DNA of 64,000 nt from Planotetraspora silvatica (GTDB lineage Bacteria; Actinomycetota; Actinomycetes; Streptosporangiales; Streptosporangiaceae). The stretch spans positions 1-64,000 of the forward strand of contig NZ_BOOQ01000012.1 in the NCBI RefSeq assembly GCF_016863315.1, given 5' to 3'. Of the stretch, positions 35,652 through 43,531 are shown one piece after another (position 1 is the stretch's first letter; every line of letters starts with the position of its first letter). The position numbers and the translations under genes were made by a program. The notes below the pieces were generated by a model. That model saw only the letters and a program-made list of their open reading frames with translations. It was not told the origin of the DNA and made no database searches.

Positions 35652-36410
35652 TCAGCGCCGTCGGCGACGCAAGTCGATCAGGCATGCGTGTGCCATGGCC
35701 GCGAACTCCGGGTGTCGTGTCGCGATGACCCGCTCGAATGCGGCTTCGGCGTCCGCGACCCGGCCCGTGGCGAACCAGAGGGCACCAAGCTGGGTCAGGG
35801 CTCCCGGCGACTCGTCGGGATGACCTGAATCCACCGCGCGCTGCAACGCGCGCATCGCCTCTTCGGTATGGCCCTCTCTGGAGAGCAGGCCACCCAGATT
35901 GAAAGCCCCTTTCGGCGAGGCCTCCGGGTGTCCCGACTCCATGGCGATGGTCAGGAGGGCTCGGGCCTGCTCGGTGTCGCCTTCGTGAAACAGGATGATC
36001 CCCAGGTTCAACGCGGCCATCGCCGCCGCATCGGAATTGGGAAAATCCATGGCCATCCGGTACGCGTGCTGGGCACCGCGCGCATCACCGCGGGATTCCA
36101 ACACCAAGCCCAGATCGAAGGCTGCCATCCCGGCGGCCGATGACCTGCCCTCGACCGCGATCACGCGCAGCATTTCCTCCGCCGCGGCGATGTCGCCTTT
36201 CTCGTAGGTGTTCCTCGCCACTGCGATCGCGAGGACCTCGACGTCGGAACTGCTCACCCGCTCAGCGGGGACACCCCGTTCCCGCGCCGCCGCCAGCAAG
36301 GAGTCAGAGAAAGAATCAGATGTGGCGGCCCGTCGTCGCCAACGTCCCGGCCACCACCGCATCCCTTGTCCACCCCTTCGGCTAAGGGCCCTGTCCCATC
36401 CTTCAGTCAC
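35652..36410 (-). CDS. TPR/Sel1-like repeat protein
   Basis: The 252-residue protein is a series of about 36-residue helical hairpins: AFDLGLVLESRGDARGAQHAYRMAMD, ALNLGIILFHEGDTEQARALLTIAMESGHPEASPKGAFNLGGLLSREGHTEEAMRALQRAVDSGHPDESPGAL and AFERVIATRHPEFAAMA. Such repeats bind partner proteins. There is no enzyme domain and no signal peptide. The real start may be later than 36410, because the first 30 residues are Arg/Trp-rich and weakly coding. Confidence 0.75.
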   Translation of the reverse strand: MTEGWDRALSRRGGQGMRWWPGRWRRRAATSDSFSDSLLAAARERGVPAERVSSSDVEVLAIAVARNTYEKGDIAAAEEMLRVIAVEGRSSAAGMAAFDLGLVLESRGDARGAQHAYRMAMDFPNSDAAAMAALNLGIILFHEGDTEQARALLTIAMESGHPEASPKGAFNLGGLLSREGHTEEAMRALQRAVDSGHPDESPGALTQLGALWFATGRVADAEAAFERVIATRHPEFAAMAHACLIDLRRRRR

Positions 36411-36922
36411 TCCCTCTGCGGGTCAACACAAACCGGGAGTGGCCGAAGACCGATGGACAAACACATGAACGGATGTCCTGGAGTCCAGGTTGCGCGCAAG
36501 CTCACCGGTCTCCTGTGGGGCGTACGTCACGAGACGACTCGGACCCGCACCGCTCGTGGGCAGAGGGGGCCCGCGGGGACGGGAGTGCGAGTCGCTGCAC
36601 GGCCGCTCGCTCTATCTACCGGCGACCCGTGGGCGGGTGCCGACATGCGGGCCTTCTCATGGATGCGGAGCCTGGGGGAGCGTTCGCACTCTCTCGGCGT
36701 AGCCAGCGACCAGTACGGATACCACCTCGACCGGTGTCTGGAGTCGATGTTCCCTAGCCGTGGTCAACTCCGTCTCGGCCCAGGCTGACCCAACTATCGT
36801 CACATCGATGCATTGACCAGTTACCGGCCACAAGGACACAAGTCGGCGCGTCTCCTCCCAATGCGCAATGCGTGCAGGCATACAACCGGGCCTGTCATCG
36901 TCGATCGACTTGGGAGATCCGC
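36411..36922. other. No supported gene
   Basis: About 510 bases. Several short frames cross it but none has a ribosome site, coding bias or a recognisable product. It must hold the promoters of the TPR gene and of the beta-propeller gene. Confidence 0.5.
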
Positions 36923-38239
36923 ATGCTTGCGCGGTGGAAGAGAAATATGGCGCAGAATCGTTGTCCAGAGCTGCCCGGCGGGCGCCATGAGCGCGGGCGG
37001 GGATTCCGAATCCGGCCAGTGGTGGCCGCGGCCGCCATCGCGATGGGGCTGGCGCCGCTGGCGGCAGTGGCCGGTCCCGCTCTGGCTGGGCCGAGGCCCG
37101 TGCCGGGAGAATTCGCCTACGTCAACAACAACGGCAACAGCACCGTGTCGCGGCTCAACACCACGACCAACACCATCGTCGCCACCATCCCCCTGCCTGC
37201 CGGGGCCAATACGATCGGGTCGGAGGTCACGCCGAACGGCGCCTTCTACTACGTGGCCAACGCCGGCATCGACAACGTCACGAAGATCAACACCGTGACC
37301 AACAGAATCGTCGCCGTCATCCACCTCCCAGCGGGAGCCGCTCCCAACGGGGTGGGGATCACGCCCGACAGCGCCTTCATCTACTCCACCAACAAGGGCA
37401 ACAACACCGTCTCGAAGATCAGCGTCGCCACCAACACCGTCGTCGCCACCATCCCCCTCCCCCCGGGGTCCGCTTCCGAGTCAGTGGCGGTCACGCCGAA
37501 CGGTGCCTTCGCCTACGTCTCCAACAGCGGCACCAGCACCGTCTCGAAGATCAGCGTCGCCACCAACACCGTCGTCGCCACCATCCCCCTCCCCGCCGGG
37601 AGCGCTCCTCGGGGGGTGAAGATCACGCCGAACGGTGCCTTCGTCTACATCGCCGACAACGGCAACGCCACCGTGTCGAAGATCAGCACCGCGACCGACA
37701 CCGTCGTCGCCAACATCTCCGTCGGAACCGGTCCGACCTGGCTGGGGATCACGCCGGACAGCGCCTTCACCTACGTCTCCAACAACGGCAGCAACACCGT
37801 CTCGAAGATCAGAGTCGCCGACGACATGGTCGTCGCCACCATCCCCGTCGGGATCGGTCCCAGGGGAATGTGGATCAACATCGGCGGCACCCAGGTCTAC
37901 GTGGCCAATCATGACAGCGACTCGGTGTCGGTGATCAATGTCGCCACCAACGCCATCGACGCGACCATCAACTTCCCCGCTGGGGCCGGTCCCGAAGGAG
38001 TGGCGTTCGGGCGCCACCCCGTTCCTGTGAAGGCGACCAAGACTCACAGCTCAACCTCCGGCGGCATCGTCAGAAGCAAGCACACGAACTTCACCGGCAT
38101 CGTCGCCACCGGGGGCAGCGGGGACAAGGTCAGCAAGAAACTGGCCGGCGTCGACTCCTTCGTGCAGCAGTTGAAGCAACGCCACCTCAACAACCCTGCC
38201 CTCACCAAGCATGTGATGGGCGCCGGGCAACACGGCTGA
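36923..38239 (+). CDS. Secreted YVTN-repeat beta-propeller protein
   Basis: GGGAG seven bases before the ATG at 36923 supports this start (438 residues). A basic stretch and hydrophobic helix (PVVAAAAIAMGLAPLAAVAGPALA) form a signal peptide. About seven 43-residue repeats follow, each like AYVNNNGNSTVSRLNTTTNTIVATIPLPAG, ending near residue 365; a short Lys-rich tail follows. Proteins of this YncE-like kind are export- or surface-located; ligand unknown. Two repeats are almost identical at DNA level. Confidence 0.82.
   Translation: MLARWKRNMAQNRCPELPGGRHERGRGFRIRPVVAAAAIAMGLAPLAAVAGPALAGPRPVPGEFAYVNNNGNSTVSRLNTTTNTIVATIPLPAGANTIGSEVTPNGAFYYVANAGIDNVTKINTVTNRIVAVIHLPAGAAPNGVGITPDSAFIYSTNKGNNTVSKISVATNTVVATIPLPPGSASESVAVTPNGAFAYVSNSGTSTVSKISVATNTVVATIPLPAGSAPRGVKITPNGAFVYIADNGNATVSKISTATDTVVANISVGTGPTWLGITPDSAFTYVSNNGSNTVSKIRVADDMVVATIPVGIGPRGMWINIGGTQVYVANHDSDSVSVINVATNAIDATINFPAGAGPEGVAFGRHPVPVKATKTHSSTSGGIVRSKHTNFTGIVATGGSGDKVSKKLAGVDSFVQQLKQRHLNNPALTKHVMGAGQHG
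37405..37594 (+). repeat. Near-identical internal repeats in the beta-propeller gene
   Basis: Fifty-eight bases starting CACCGTCTCGAAGATCAGCG recur exactly at 37405 and 37537, 132 bases (44 codons) apart. The identity at silent sites means recent duplication or gene conversion of one propeller blade. Confidence 0.9.
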
Positions 38240-38266
38240 CGCCGTCAGGGACAAACCATCACCAAG

Positions 38267-38297
38267 CGCCCCCTGACCTCTTTGCGGGAAGGGGGCG
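38267..38297 (+). terminator. Terminator after the beta-propeller gene
   Basis: CGCCCCCT (38267) pairs with AGGGGGCG (38290), followed by TCCTCTTT. Confidence 0.7.
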
Positions 38298-38409
38298 TCC
38301 TCTTTCGCATCTGCTGTGTGTGGACGACCGGTAGCCGATCCCGATCGAACCCGGCTCTTCCGGTCTCGGCCGGGGACGGAGGGGATGGTCAGGTGAACGT
38401 GCGACCGTG

Positions 38410-39660
38410 TTACTTGGCCCCCGCGATGGTGCTGCGGCGTTCGATGAAGACGACGTCGCGCCAGCGGTCGTGATGGCGGCCGATGCGCTGGCGGGTGCCG
38501 ACGGTGCGGAATCCGGCCCTTTCGTGGAGGCGGAGACTCACGGCGTTCTCGGGGAAGATGCCGGATTGGATGGTCCAGATGCCTACGGTCTCGGTGGACT
38601 GAACAAGGGCCTTCAGCAGCGCGGTGGCGATTCCGCGGCCCCCGTGATCAGGGTGAACGTAGACAGAGTGCTCGACCACTCCGGCGTAGACGCATCGGTC
38701 GGATACGGCGCTTGCGGCGATCCAGCCCACTACCTGTCCAGTCGAACTGTCGGCGGCGACATGGCGGTGTTCGGGCAGCTTCGCCCGATCGAACGCCTGC
38801 CAGCTCGGCGCGGTGGTCTCGAAGCTGGCGTTGCCGCTGTCGAGTCCGGCTTGGTAGATGTCGAGCACCTGTCCGGCGTCGTCGGCGCTCATGGGACGGA
38901 TGATGATCCCGGGCGGTGCCGTCGGCTTGCTAGCCCGGATGATCGCTGAGTGGAGACCGTCGGCTGCCGGCTGGGTGCGTGTGATCGTGTAGGTGGTGAA
39001 CCCGGCGGCTGCCAGCAGAGCGCGGTATTCCGCTTCGGCCAGGGTGCCGACCGAGCAGCCGACGAGGTGTTCGGCTTCTGCGCGCTGTGCGGGGTCGAGT
39101 CCGTCGTCCGCGATGACGTCACTGATGCCGAGTCTGCCGCCGGGCTTGAGTACGCGGAATGCTTCAGCCAGGACACGGGGTTTGTCGGCGGACAGGTTGA
39201 TCACGCAGTTGGAGATGATCACGTCGATGCCGGCGTCGGGGAGAGGAATGTCCTCGATGTGGCCGTGCAAGAACTCGACGTTGGTGGCTCCGGCTTCGGC
39301 GGCGTTGGCTCTGGCCAGGGTGAGCATGTCCGGGGTGGCATCCAAGCCGTACGCCTTACCGGCGGGGCCGACTCTGCGGGCCGAGAGCAGGACGTCGATG
39401 CCTCCGCCTGAGCCTAGATCGAGGACGGTTTCCCCTGGTTGGAGGTCGGCGACGGCGACGGGGTTTCCGCATCCCAGGCTGGCGCGGACGGCTCCCTCGG
39501 GGAGCTCCCCGGTGTCGCTGTAGGCGGCGGCCCCGAATCCGCCGTCGTTGAACTGCTGTGGTTCGCAGTCGACGATCTGGAGTTGGGCTTGGGCGGCGCG
39601 GGCGAGCCGGCCGTAGCGTTCGATGATGGTTGCTCGGACCTTGTCGGCGTCTTCGGGCAT
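38410..39660 (-). CDS. arsM: ArsM arsenite methyltransferase fused to a GNAT acetyltransferase (ArsN1-like)
   Basis: GGAGGACAC precedes the ATG at 39660. Residues 1-245 are an ArsM-type SAM methyltransferase: VLDLGSGGGIDVLLSARRVG is the SAM loop, and the four family cysteines are present (Cys32 in VDCEP, Cys64 in LGCGNP, Cys152 in SNCVINLS, Cys202 in VGCSVG). Residues 252-416 are a GNAT domain with VYVHPDHGGRGIATALLKALV and the phosphinothricin/arsinothricin-acetyltransferase-like ending AGFRTVGTRQRIGRHHDRWRDVVFIER. Known ArsM makes methylated arsenicals from As(III); known ArsN1 acetylates arsinothricin. One polypeptide doing both is inference. It follows arsR by 11 bases. Confidence 0.88.
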   Translation of the reverse strand: MPEDADKVRATIIERYGRLARAAQAQLQIVDCEPQQFNDGGFGAAAYSDTGELPEGAVRASLGCGNPVAVADLQPGETVLDLGSGGGIDVLLSARRVGPAGKAYGLDATPDMLTLARANAAEAGATNVEFLHGHIEDIPLPDAGIDVIISNCVINLSADKPRVLAEAFRVLKPGGRLGISDVIADDGLDPAQRAEAEHLVGCSVGTLAEAEYRALLAAAGFTTYTITRTQPAADGLHSAIIRASKPTAPPGIIIRPMSADDAGQVLDIYQAGLDSGNASFETTAPSWQAFDRAKLPEHRHVAADSSTGQVVGWIAASAVSDRCVYAGVVEHSVYVHPDHGGRGIATALLKALVQSTETVGIWTIQSGIFPENAVSLRLHERAGFRTVGTRQRIGRHHDRWRDVVFIERRSTIAGAK

Positions 39661-39671
39661 GTGTCCTCCGG

Positions 39672-40007
39672 TCAACAGGCGCAGCCTGGCGGGGAAACGG
39701 GATGGCCCATGACCACGTCGGCGGCCGTGGGGAAGGCCCCGATGCACGCCTTGTTGATCTCATACAGGCTGGACGTGCCGCGACGCTCGACCAGGACGAA
39801 TCCCACCTCGGCCAGCACCTTCAAATGCGCGGACACGGTCGACTGCCCGACGTCGACCGCCGCGACGATCTCCTTGACCGACATGGGTGTCTGGCGGCGG
39901 GCGAGCAGGGTGACGATCTGGATGCGCGTGGCGTCCGCCAATGCCTTGAACCACGAGGCGTACGTCGCTGCGGTCGCCCGGTCAAGCGGTCCTGTTCCCT
40001 CGTTCAT
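39672..40007 (-). CDS. arsR: ArsR-family regulator with C-terminal Cys pair
   Basis: A 111-residue winged-helix protein: WFKALADATRIQIVTLLARRQTPMSVKEIVAAVDVGQSTVSAHLKVLAEVGFVLVERRG. It lacks the CVC motif in helix 3, but has Cys in NKACIGAF and ends PPGCAC, so As(III) or methylarsenite would bind at a different site than in classical ArsR. First gene of the arsR-arsM/N operon; a dyad overlaps its start codon. Confidence 0.88.
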   Translation of the reverse strand: MNEGTGPLDRATAATYASWFKALADATRIQIVTLLARRQTPMSVKEIVAAVDVGQSTVSAHLKVLAEVGFVLVERRGTSSLYEINKACIGAFPTAADVVMGHPVSPPGCAC

Positions 40008-40031
40008 CGTTCATCGACGATAAACGATGAA
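40003..40031. promoter_or_regulatory. Operator dyad at the arsR-arsM/N promoter
   Basis: TTCATCGTT and AACGATGAA are exact inverted copies 11 bases apart, overlapping the arsR start codon (40005-40007). This is the form and place of ArsR/SmtB operators. A transcript starting here would be nearly leaderless. Confidence 0.75.
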
Positions 40032-40120
40032 GCCGGCCTCGGGAAGGGGGTCGACTGATTGCCTTCACCAACCTGATCCGTGGCCAGGCCGGTGGCCTTC
40101 TTCGTGGCGATGCGTCGGTG

Positions 40121-41377
40121 TCAGTGGGCGGGGACGAGTTCGGCGAGGAGTTCCGTGACGCGCTTGTCGATCTCGTCGCGGATGGGGCGGACCTGGTCGA
40201 CCGGCTTGCCGGCGGGGTCGTCGAGTGCCCAGTCCAGGTATCGCTTTCCGGGGAAGATCGGGCAGGCGTCTCCGCATCCCATGGTGATGACGACGTCGGC
40301 GGCCTGGACCGCTTCGGTGGTGAGCGGCTTGGGGAACTCCTTGGTCAGGTCGAGGCCGAGTTCCTCCATGACCTGGATGACAGCGGGGTTGATGGTGTCG
40401 GCGGGGGCTGAGCCGGCGGAACGGACGCGGACCTTGCCTTGGGCGTGGTGATCGAGCAGGGCGGCGGCCATCTGGGAGCGTCCCGCGTTGTGCACACAGA
40501 CGAACAGCACCTCGGGGATATCGGACACAAGTGCTCCTTGAGCTTGGCCTGTGGCGCGTAGCCGGTCGTCGGCGAGCCGCACGGCCAGGGTGGGCAGGTG
40601 AGTGTGGATGCGGGCTGGGGCATCGGAAGGCTCGTGGGAGGAGATGGGGAGTGCAGGGTTCTGCGTGACCGGTTCACGGTCGGTGGCCCGTCGCGTCGGA
40701 TGGAGGCTGGTGACGAGGACGGCACCAAGCGCAGCGCCGACGAGTTGGGCGGCGATGAATGCCGGGATGGATGCGGGGGCGATCCCGGCGAAGGTGTCGG
40801 AGAATCCGCGGGCGATCGTCACGGCGGGGTTGGCGAAGCTGGTCGAGCTGGTGAACCAGTACGCGGCCCCGATGTAGGCGCCGATGACCGGCGGGGCCAG
40901 ATGCGCGCGCCCTTGTCGCGGCAAGGCGACAACGAGGGCGACGAGGCCGGCCGTCGCGACGACCTCTCCCACCCACAAACCAAGCGATGACCGGTCATGG
41001 GTTGAGACACTCACGGCGGGCAGGTCGAACATCGCATTGGCGAGCATCGTGCCGGCGATCCCGCCGATGGTCTGCGCGGGCAGGTAGGCGGCCACATCCC
41101 GTGCGGTGAGTCCGACGCGGTCTCGGCGGCCGAGCAACCAGTCCACCAGGGACACCACCGGGTTCAGATGCGCCCCGGAGACCGGACCAACCAGCACGAT
41201 GATGACCGGCAGGGCGGCGGCCGTGGCCGCGCTGTTGGCGAGCAGTTGCACACCGACGTCAGGCGACAGGCGCGCGGCCATGATTCCGGACCCGACTACG
41301 ACTGCGACCAGCAGGCCCGTGCCGAGAGACTCGGCGAAGGCGCGCCGGATGAGGCTGGGAGCCTCGCACGTGCTCAT
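40121..41377 (-). CDS. Aquaglyceroporin-arsenate reductase fusion (AqpS-ArsC type)
   Basis: Residues 1-225 are a MIP channel with both pore motifs, AHLNPVVS (72-74) and FANPAVT (183-185). After a polar linker, residues 288-418 are a low-molecular-weight-phosphatase-type ArsC: CVHNAGRS (C-x5-R, Cys294/Arg300) and MGCGDACP (Cys368, Cys372). Channel-enzyme fusions of this kind are known in actinobacteria: arsenate is reduced in the cell and arsenite leaves through the channel. The ATG overlaps the arsR stop (ATGA). There is no arsB or acr3 nearby, so this is the only visible arsenite exit. Confidence 0.92.
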   Translation of the reverse strand: MSTCEAPSLIRRAFAESLGTGLLVAVVVGSGIMAARLSPDVGVQLLANSAATAAALPVIIVLVGPVSGAHLNPVVSLVDWLLGRRDRVGLTARDVAAYLPAQTIGGIAGTMLANAMFDLPAVSVSTHDRSSLGLWVGEVVATAGLVALVVALPRQGRAHLAPPVIGAYIGAAYWFTSSTSFANPAVTIARGFSDTFAGIAPASIPAFIAAQLVGAALGAVLVTSLHPTRRATDREPVTQNPALPISSHEPSDAPARIHTHLPTLAVRLADDRLRATGQAQGALVSDIPEVLFVCVHNAGRSQMAAALLDHHAQGKVRVRSAGSAPADTINPAVIQVMEELGLDLTKEFPKPLTTEAVQAADVVITMGCGDACPIFPGKRYLDWALDDPAGKPVDQVRPIRDEIDKRVTELLAELVPAH

Positions 41378-41763
41378 GCCGGGGCGCCGGCCAGAGCGGA
41401 CGTGGGGCTGAGCAGGGCGGACATCCGGGCCAGGACATTCGGGTTGATCCAGTAGTAGACCCAGGTGCCCCGGCGTTCGGAGTCGATCAGCCCGGCCTGC
41501 TTGAGCACCTTGAGATGGTGGCTGATCGTCGGCGCGGTCAGATCGAACGCGACGGTCAGATCACACACGCACGCCTCGCCGCCCTCATGGCAGGCGATCA
41601 GCGACAGCAAGCGCAGCCGTACCGGGTCGGCGATCGCCTTGAACAGCGGAGCAAGCTCCGTCGCCTCGGCCTCGTTCAGCGGTTCACAGACCAAGGGCGC
41701 GCAGCACGCCTCGGCCGATACCTGAACACCCACGTCCACGATCGGCAACTCTTGCTTCGACAT
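41374..41763 (-). CDS. arsR: ArsR-family As(III)-responsive repressor
   Basis: From ATG 41763, 129 residues. It carries an N-terminal Cys cluster (AEACCAPLVCEPL) and the classical helix-3 site EACVCDLTVAFDLTAPTISHHLKVLKQAGLI, where the CVC cysteines bind As(III) and release DNA. It heads the operon with the AqpS-ArsC gene and is divergent from the small Cys protein and arsI. Confidence 0.92.
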   Translation of the reverse strand: MSKQELPIVDVGVQVSAEACCAPLVCEPLNEAEATELAPLFKAIADPVRLRLLSLIACHEGGEACVCDLTVAFDLTAPTISHHLKVLKQAGLIDSERRGTWVYYWINPNVLARMSALLSPTSALAGAPA

Positions 41764-41770
41764 GTCTCTA

Positions 41771-41835
41771 ATTTGACAGATATCTATGTACGAGTGCAAG
41801 CTGAGCCCAGCATGCTACTTAGACATCTATCAAAT
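41771..41835. promoter_or_regulatory. Paired operator half-sites in the divergent ars promoter
   Basis: ATTTGACAGATATCT (41771) and, on the other strand, ATTTGATAGATGTCT (41835-41821) match at 12 of 15 bases and face each other across the intergenic region, one near each start. One repressor could shut both directions. Confidence 0.7.
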
Positions 41836-41847
41836 CAGGAGAGTGTG

Positions 41848-42027
41848 ATGGCCTATCGACTTTCCGCCCTGATGCGCAGGACCACCGGCAAGGCCGGTCG
41901 AGTTCGCGGTCCGGTGATCTTCAACGAGGCCACCGGAGAAGTCTGCGACGGTGCCTGCCGCAGTGACGCCCGACTCGATCGGGCCCGCACGTTCGCCATC
42001 TCGGCCACCCTCGGCTACCGCCGTTGA
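41848..42027 (+). CDS. Small 59-residue Cys-containing protein, first gene of the arsI operon
   Basis: An ATG with AGGAGAG seven bases upstream opens MAYRLSALMRRTTGKAGRVRG and continues NEATGEVCDGACRSDARLDRARTF. The C-x3-C pair and the ars context suggest a metalloid-binding or chaperone role, but I recognise no family. It ends 44 bases before arsI on the same strand. Confidence 0.6.
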   Translation: MAYRLSALMRRTTGKAGRVRGPVIFNEATGEVCDGACRSDARLDRARTFAISATLGYRR

Positions 42028-42071
42028 CCTGGCCCACCCATCCGATCCGCCTCACCTTCAGGAGGAACGCC

Positions 42072-42530
42072 ATGTCCCGTGTTCAGCTCGCCCTCCGTGT
42101 CGCCGACCTGGAAGGCTCCGTCGCCTTCTACTCCAAGCTGTTCGGCGTCGAGCCGGCCAAGCGTCGGCCCGGCTACGCCAACTTCGCCATCACCGAGCCC
42201 CCGCTGAAGCTCGTGCTTCTGGAAGGTGAGGACGGAGAGCCGACCCGCATGGATCACCTCGGCGTCGAAGTCGAAGACACCAGTCAGGTCACCGCCGCGA
42301 CCGACCGACTCAAGGAAGCCGGCCTCGCGACGTTCGAGGAGAACGACACCACCTGTTGTTACGCAGTCCAGGACAAGGTGTGGGTCACCGGTCCCGGCAG
42401 TGAGCCGTGGGAGGTCTACGTGGTCAAGGCCGACGCCGACAGCTTGACCAAGGAAACAGCCACCGTCTGCTGCACTCCCGCAGGCGCCACCCACGAGGCC
42501 CCGACGGCCGCCGCGTCCTCCTGCTGCTGA
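42072..42530 (+). CDS. arsI: ArsI/CadI-family VOC protein, probable C-As lyase
   Basis: AGGAGG precedes the ATG. The 152-residue protein has a VOC fold and the ArsI marks: vicinal Cys95-Cys96 in NDTTCCYAVQDKVWV, and candidate Fe(II) ligands Gln5, His62 and Glu114. Known ArsI enzymes split methylarsenite to As(III). The C-terminus adds two further CC pairs (TVCC and SSCC), a metal-binding tail. A strong terminator follows. Confidence 0.9.
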   Translation: MSRVQLALRVADLEGSVAFYSKLFGVEPAKRRPGYANFAITEPPLKLVLLEGEDGEPTRMDHLGVEVEDTSQVTAATDRLKEAGLATFEENDTTCCYAVQDKVWVTGPGSEPWEVYVVKADADSLTKETATVCCTPAGATHEAPTAAASSCC

Positions 42531-42541
42531 CAAGGCACCAG

Positions 42542-42576
42542 CCGGCGATCACCTGTTCCCCGCGGGTGATCGCCGG
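42542..42576 (+). terminator. Terminator after arsI
   Basis: CCGGCGATCACC and GGTGATCGCCGG form a perfect 12-pair stem with an 11-base loop, 11 bases past the stop. Confidence 0.85.
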
Positions 42577-42741
42577 ACCTCACTCCTGCCTGTCCTCGAC
42601 CGCGTCTCGGGTTGGGCCGGTGTGCTGGGCCAGCGGAAAGTGAGCAAGACCATTGACGTGGGGTCATCGTGAATACCGAATTCCGAAATCACGCCAATCG
42701 AGGATGCAACGACGCCCCGATGCAGGGAATGTCCCGTAGCG

Positions 42742-43531
42742 TCAGGTGACAAAAGCGCATTGGACCCGAGCAGCGAGAGAAAAGGTGCTGCCGCCGTTGT
42801 TGAATGCCTGCACCGACCATATATCCGCTGTCAAGTTTGATTGGTTCTCTGAGACTGAGATGCTGGTGACTGTACCGGATGTGCCGTAACCACCGCCGAG
42901 TACTCGTTTCCCTGCAGGGCAGAATGCCGTAGCAGAACAGAATCCCCCAGCAGGGCACGATGCCTGCGTCCCAGTTATGAGTTGGTAGCCCGAGACTCCT
43001 GGCGGGCCCGTGGCGCCTTGCGGACCTCGCGGACCTGTGGCGCCTGGATCGCCTTGCGGACCCTGCTCGCCGGCGGGGCCTGAATCGCCTTGCGGTCCCT
43101 GTGCACCTGTGGCACCCCGGAACGCCCTGCGGACCCCGCGCGCCTGCGGGGCCTGGAACGCCTTGCGGGCCCCGTTCGCCTCGGGGACCTTGGGGACCTT
43201 GAGACGGTTGCATCGCCTCCGGGCCCGTCGCGCCCTTCTGGAGCGGCGTCACAACGTCAGTGAAGTCGCGCAGTAGATGCTGATCCTGGCGCTCATGCTG
43301 GCGCCCGTGTTGACGCTGTTTGTGCCTGTTGTGGTTCTTGTTCGAGTTCCTGGTCGAACCTGGCGTGGAAACGACTGAGTGATCCGGGGCGCTTTCGACG
43401 GCCGCACTGGCGGAGGTGGCAGCGATGGTGCCCCCCAGGGCGACGGCACCTGTGCTCAATACGGCACTGATCGCAAAGGCACTGAGAAGGCTGCTGGGCT
43501 TGGGCAACTGAATTTCCCCTTGAAAGGACAT
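42742..43531 (-). pseudogene. Secreted collagen-like (Gly-X-Y) protein gene with a frameshift
   Basis: The first frame (ATG 43531) gives a signal peptide ending SASA, a His/Arg/Gln-rich stretch and GPQGPRGERGPQGVPGPAG repeats, then loses sense after GVPG. Removing one G in the GGGG run (43115-43118) restores a clean frame: GATGAQGPQGDSGPAG repeats, then a compact Cys-containing domain (SCPAGGFCSATAFCPAGKRVLGGG ... ARVQCAFVT) and a stop at 42742. Thus the gene is interrupted by a one-base insertion, or the base is an assembly error. Unshifted, the frame would run to 42689 with nonsense sequence. Confidence 0.75.

Noticed and set aside
37100-38000. CRISPR-like regular repeats
   Set aside because: The periodic sequence encodes YVTN propeller blades in one open frame; spacers are not unique and lengths are multiples of three.
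43010-43276. Forward frame rich in Cys, Pro and Gly
   Set aside because: Antisense reading of the Gly-X-Y repeats of the collagen-like gene.
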